Source of the DNA: Seriola aureovittata | Lineage: Eukaryota; Chordata; Actinopteri; Carangiformes; Carangidae | DNA length: 64,000 nt | NCBI RefSeq assembly: GCF_021018895.1 | Contig: NC_079377.1 | Location: 11,042,501-11,106,500, forward strand | Direction of reading: 5' to 3' | Shown: positions 62,462-64,000 of the stretch, one piece after another | Position numbering within the stretch: position 1 is the stretch's first letter | How the letters are laid out: each line of letters opens with the position of its first letter | The notes under the pieces: generated by a model | Database searches by the model: none | What the model was told of the DNA's origin: nothing | Seen by the model: the letters and a program-made list of their open reading frames with translations, nothing else | Translations under genes and position numbers: made by a program

Positions 62462-64000
62462 CTAAAAAACAACCAAAGTCTGTGGCCAAAATTTTAACAA
62501 AATGTCTGCTCAAATTACCAGCTATGCAGGCGCAACAGCCTAGTCACCGCTGGGCTGTGACCTCAGCAGGTGACAATGAATGAAGGTTATGACAGAAAGG
62601 ATACCAGGGCTCTGAGTTTGAGGCAACTGTGTTACTGTATGTGCTGTGGCAACACAGGCTTTCATCAGTGTCAAAGGTGTGCAAACATGGATAGTGCTGG
62701 CCACTATTTTCCTGCCCTAGCCAAACTATTTATGAGAGAGTGATTTGGTGGGCTCAAAGCTTTTCTGACCCATCGCAGCTCATTGATGCTTTCAAGCTTA
62801 ATTAGTGGCCGTATTTACAGAGATATTCACGCTTGATTTAATTAATGTCCTGCTACTAAATACACGCGGTACACATTACAAACAAATAAAGACTCAGCAC
62901 ACAATCAAAGAGAATGAAAGTTCCCTGGGCCCATGACCTTTGTCATCACTAAGGCTTTGATCCACTGCATGCAGGGAATTTTAAGCCTAAGCACTGGCAG
63001 TGATCACGCCAGCCGCAGAGAGTCCAGTGGAAGACATTTCATTTCCAGGTTCATCTTCACTGTGTGGACACGTTCCATGTGTAATTTTATTGAAAGGCAG
63101 TAAAAGCCAGCCTCATGTCCAACGACTGATGTGTCTAACCTTGCATGAAATGAGCCTTTACTCAGAAGCCCTTATGAGTAGCTCCTATCAGGGCTGCTCC
63201 ACTCACTGCCCTCCATGCATTCCTGCCTGACTGACTGCCTGTCACAAATGTAGCTCTTAATGAGAGGCACTTCATTACTACTGCACTTTGAAGAGTGTAA
63301 GTTCCCAAAATAGAGACAAGTGCACAGTCCATGCAGACCAGGAAAAGGGATACCTCCCTATCCCACGCCTGTCTTTCATCCATTCCCCAGCAGCTGAGCT
63401 ACCGAGGCTGGCAAAATTTCGGTCAAATATAGTGATATTTCTGGGTTGTAATGTGCTTAAACTACCTTTGTAGATATATTGGACTTCTGTTAAGATTTTA
63501 GTTTACTAGGGAAATATATTTAAAAACATTAACCTTTACAAACGGTAATATTGACCACTTGCTGAAACAGTTGTAATGTAATTTAAGGGTCTACAAACTC
63601 GTTTGTAGCAACAGCATCTGCTCATTTGCTTGTTTTGTGGAGGTATTAAATCAAAACATCAATGCAGAGAAATAATCAAAGCCTGTTCAGGTTCATTATG
63701 GATTTTCCTCTATAGAAAAAATAAACATAACACTTACAATTAACAATAATACAACAGAGAGAGAAGGAGAAGGTTACAATAACAAAAACACATTCCAGGG
63801 GAAAGCAAAAAGAAAATCAGTCATGTGTTACAGTAGAAAACATAAAAAATACATTACAAAAAAACCATCAAATATACATTTAGTCATAAGTAAAGTACAG
63901 ATTCTACCACTATGTTTTATTTATGCCAACATTTTAGAGGCAGGACAGTACATTTGATTTTCTCAAAGTAAGTGTCAGTGTTTGAGACAAAACTGATAGA
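62462..64000 (-). other. ADGRB3 intron, incomplete (before the linker exon)
   Basis: The CUB-domain exon of BAI3 should lie upstream, at higher coordinates. I searched this stretch for its motifs and did not find them, so it is read as intron. Confidence 0.75.

Noticed and set aside
62462..64000. Search for the CUB/signal-peptide exon of ADGRB3
   Set aside because: None of the expected CUB-region motifs appear; the exon is presumably beyond 64000.

Overview
This window is vertebrate nuclear DNA, most likely from a percomorph-type teleost fish. Coding exons are short and separated by kilobase-scale introns with canonical GT-AG borders. The introns are AT-rich and full of microsatellites. Several interspersed repeats have a consensus familiar from spiny-rayed fishes. 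Nothing bacterial, such as operons or Shine-Dalgarno sites, is seen.

One gene fills the window on the minus strand: ADGRB3 (BAI3), brain-specific angiogenesis inhibitor 3, an adhesion GPCR. Nineteen consecutive internal exons were placed between 62461 and 1937. Joined, they give 2336 nt with an unbroken frame (778 whole codons plus one base at each end). Transcription runs right to left. The order is: a linker downstream of the CUB region (62.3 and 57.7 kb); four thrombospondin type 1 repeats, one exon each (55.0, 48.4, 47.4, 45.4 kb); the hormone-receptor-like domain (44.6 and 39.2 kb); the GAIN domain (37.9 to 22.1 kb); the GPS and tethered-agonist exon (11.2 kb); and TM1, TM2 and TM3/ICL2 (10.0, 9.7, 2.0 kb). 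The signal peptide and CUB exons lie beyond 64000. TM4-TM7 and the cytoplasmic tail lie before position 1. Identity is by recall of the human protein, with exon-junction phases as the internal check.

The introns hold a diverged, CpG-decayed 18S rRNA pseudogene (about 50374-50762), a decayed Tc1-like transposase (about 6026-6425), two common teleost MITE-like repeats (18.6-19.0 and 26.2-26.6 kb), possible LTR-like and LINE-tail fragments, G-rich tracts next to two splice acceptors, a convergent CA/GT microsatellite, and a Z-DNA-prone palindrome.

The most speculative signals are three. A CpG-rich block with spliceable small open exons lies on the plus strand at 52.1-53.4 kb and may be a nested gene. 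A candidate internal 5' exon lies at about 11.65-12.1 kb on the minus strand, and just downstream the TM1 exon begins with an optimal Kozak ATG; together they could make an extracellular-domain-less receptor. The GPS is also atypical (R-V-S at the cleavage position). No strictly novel system was proven.
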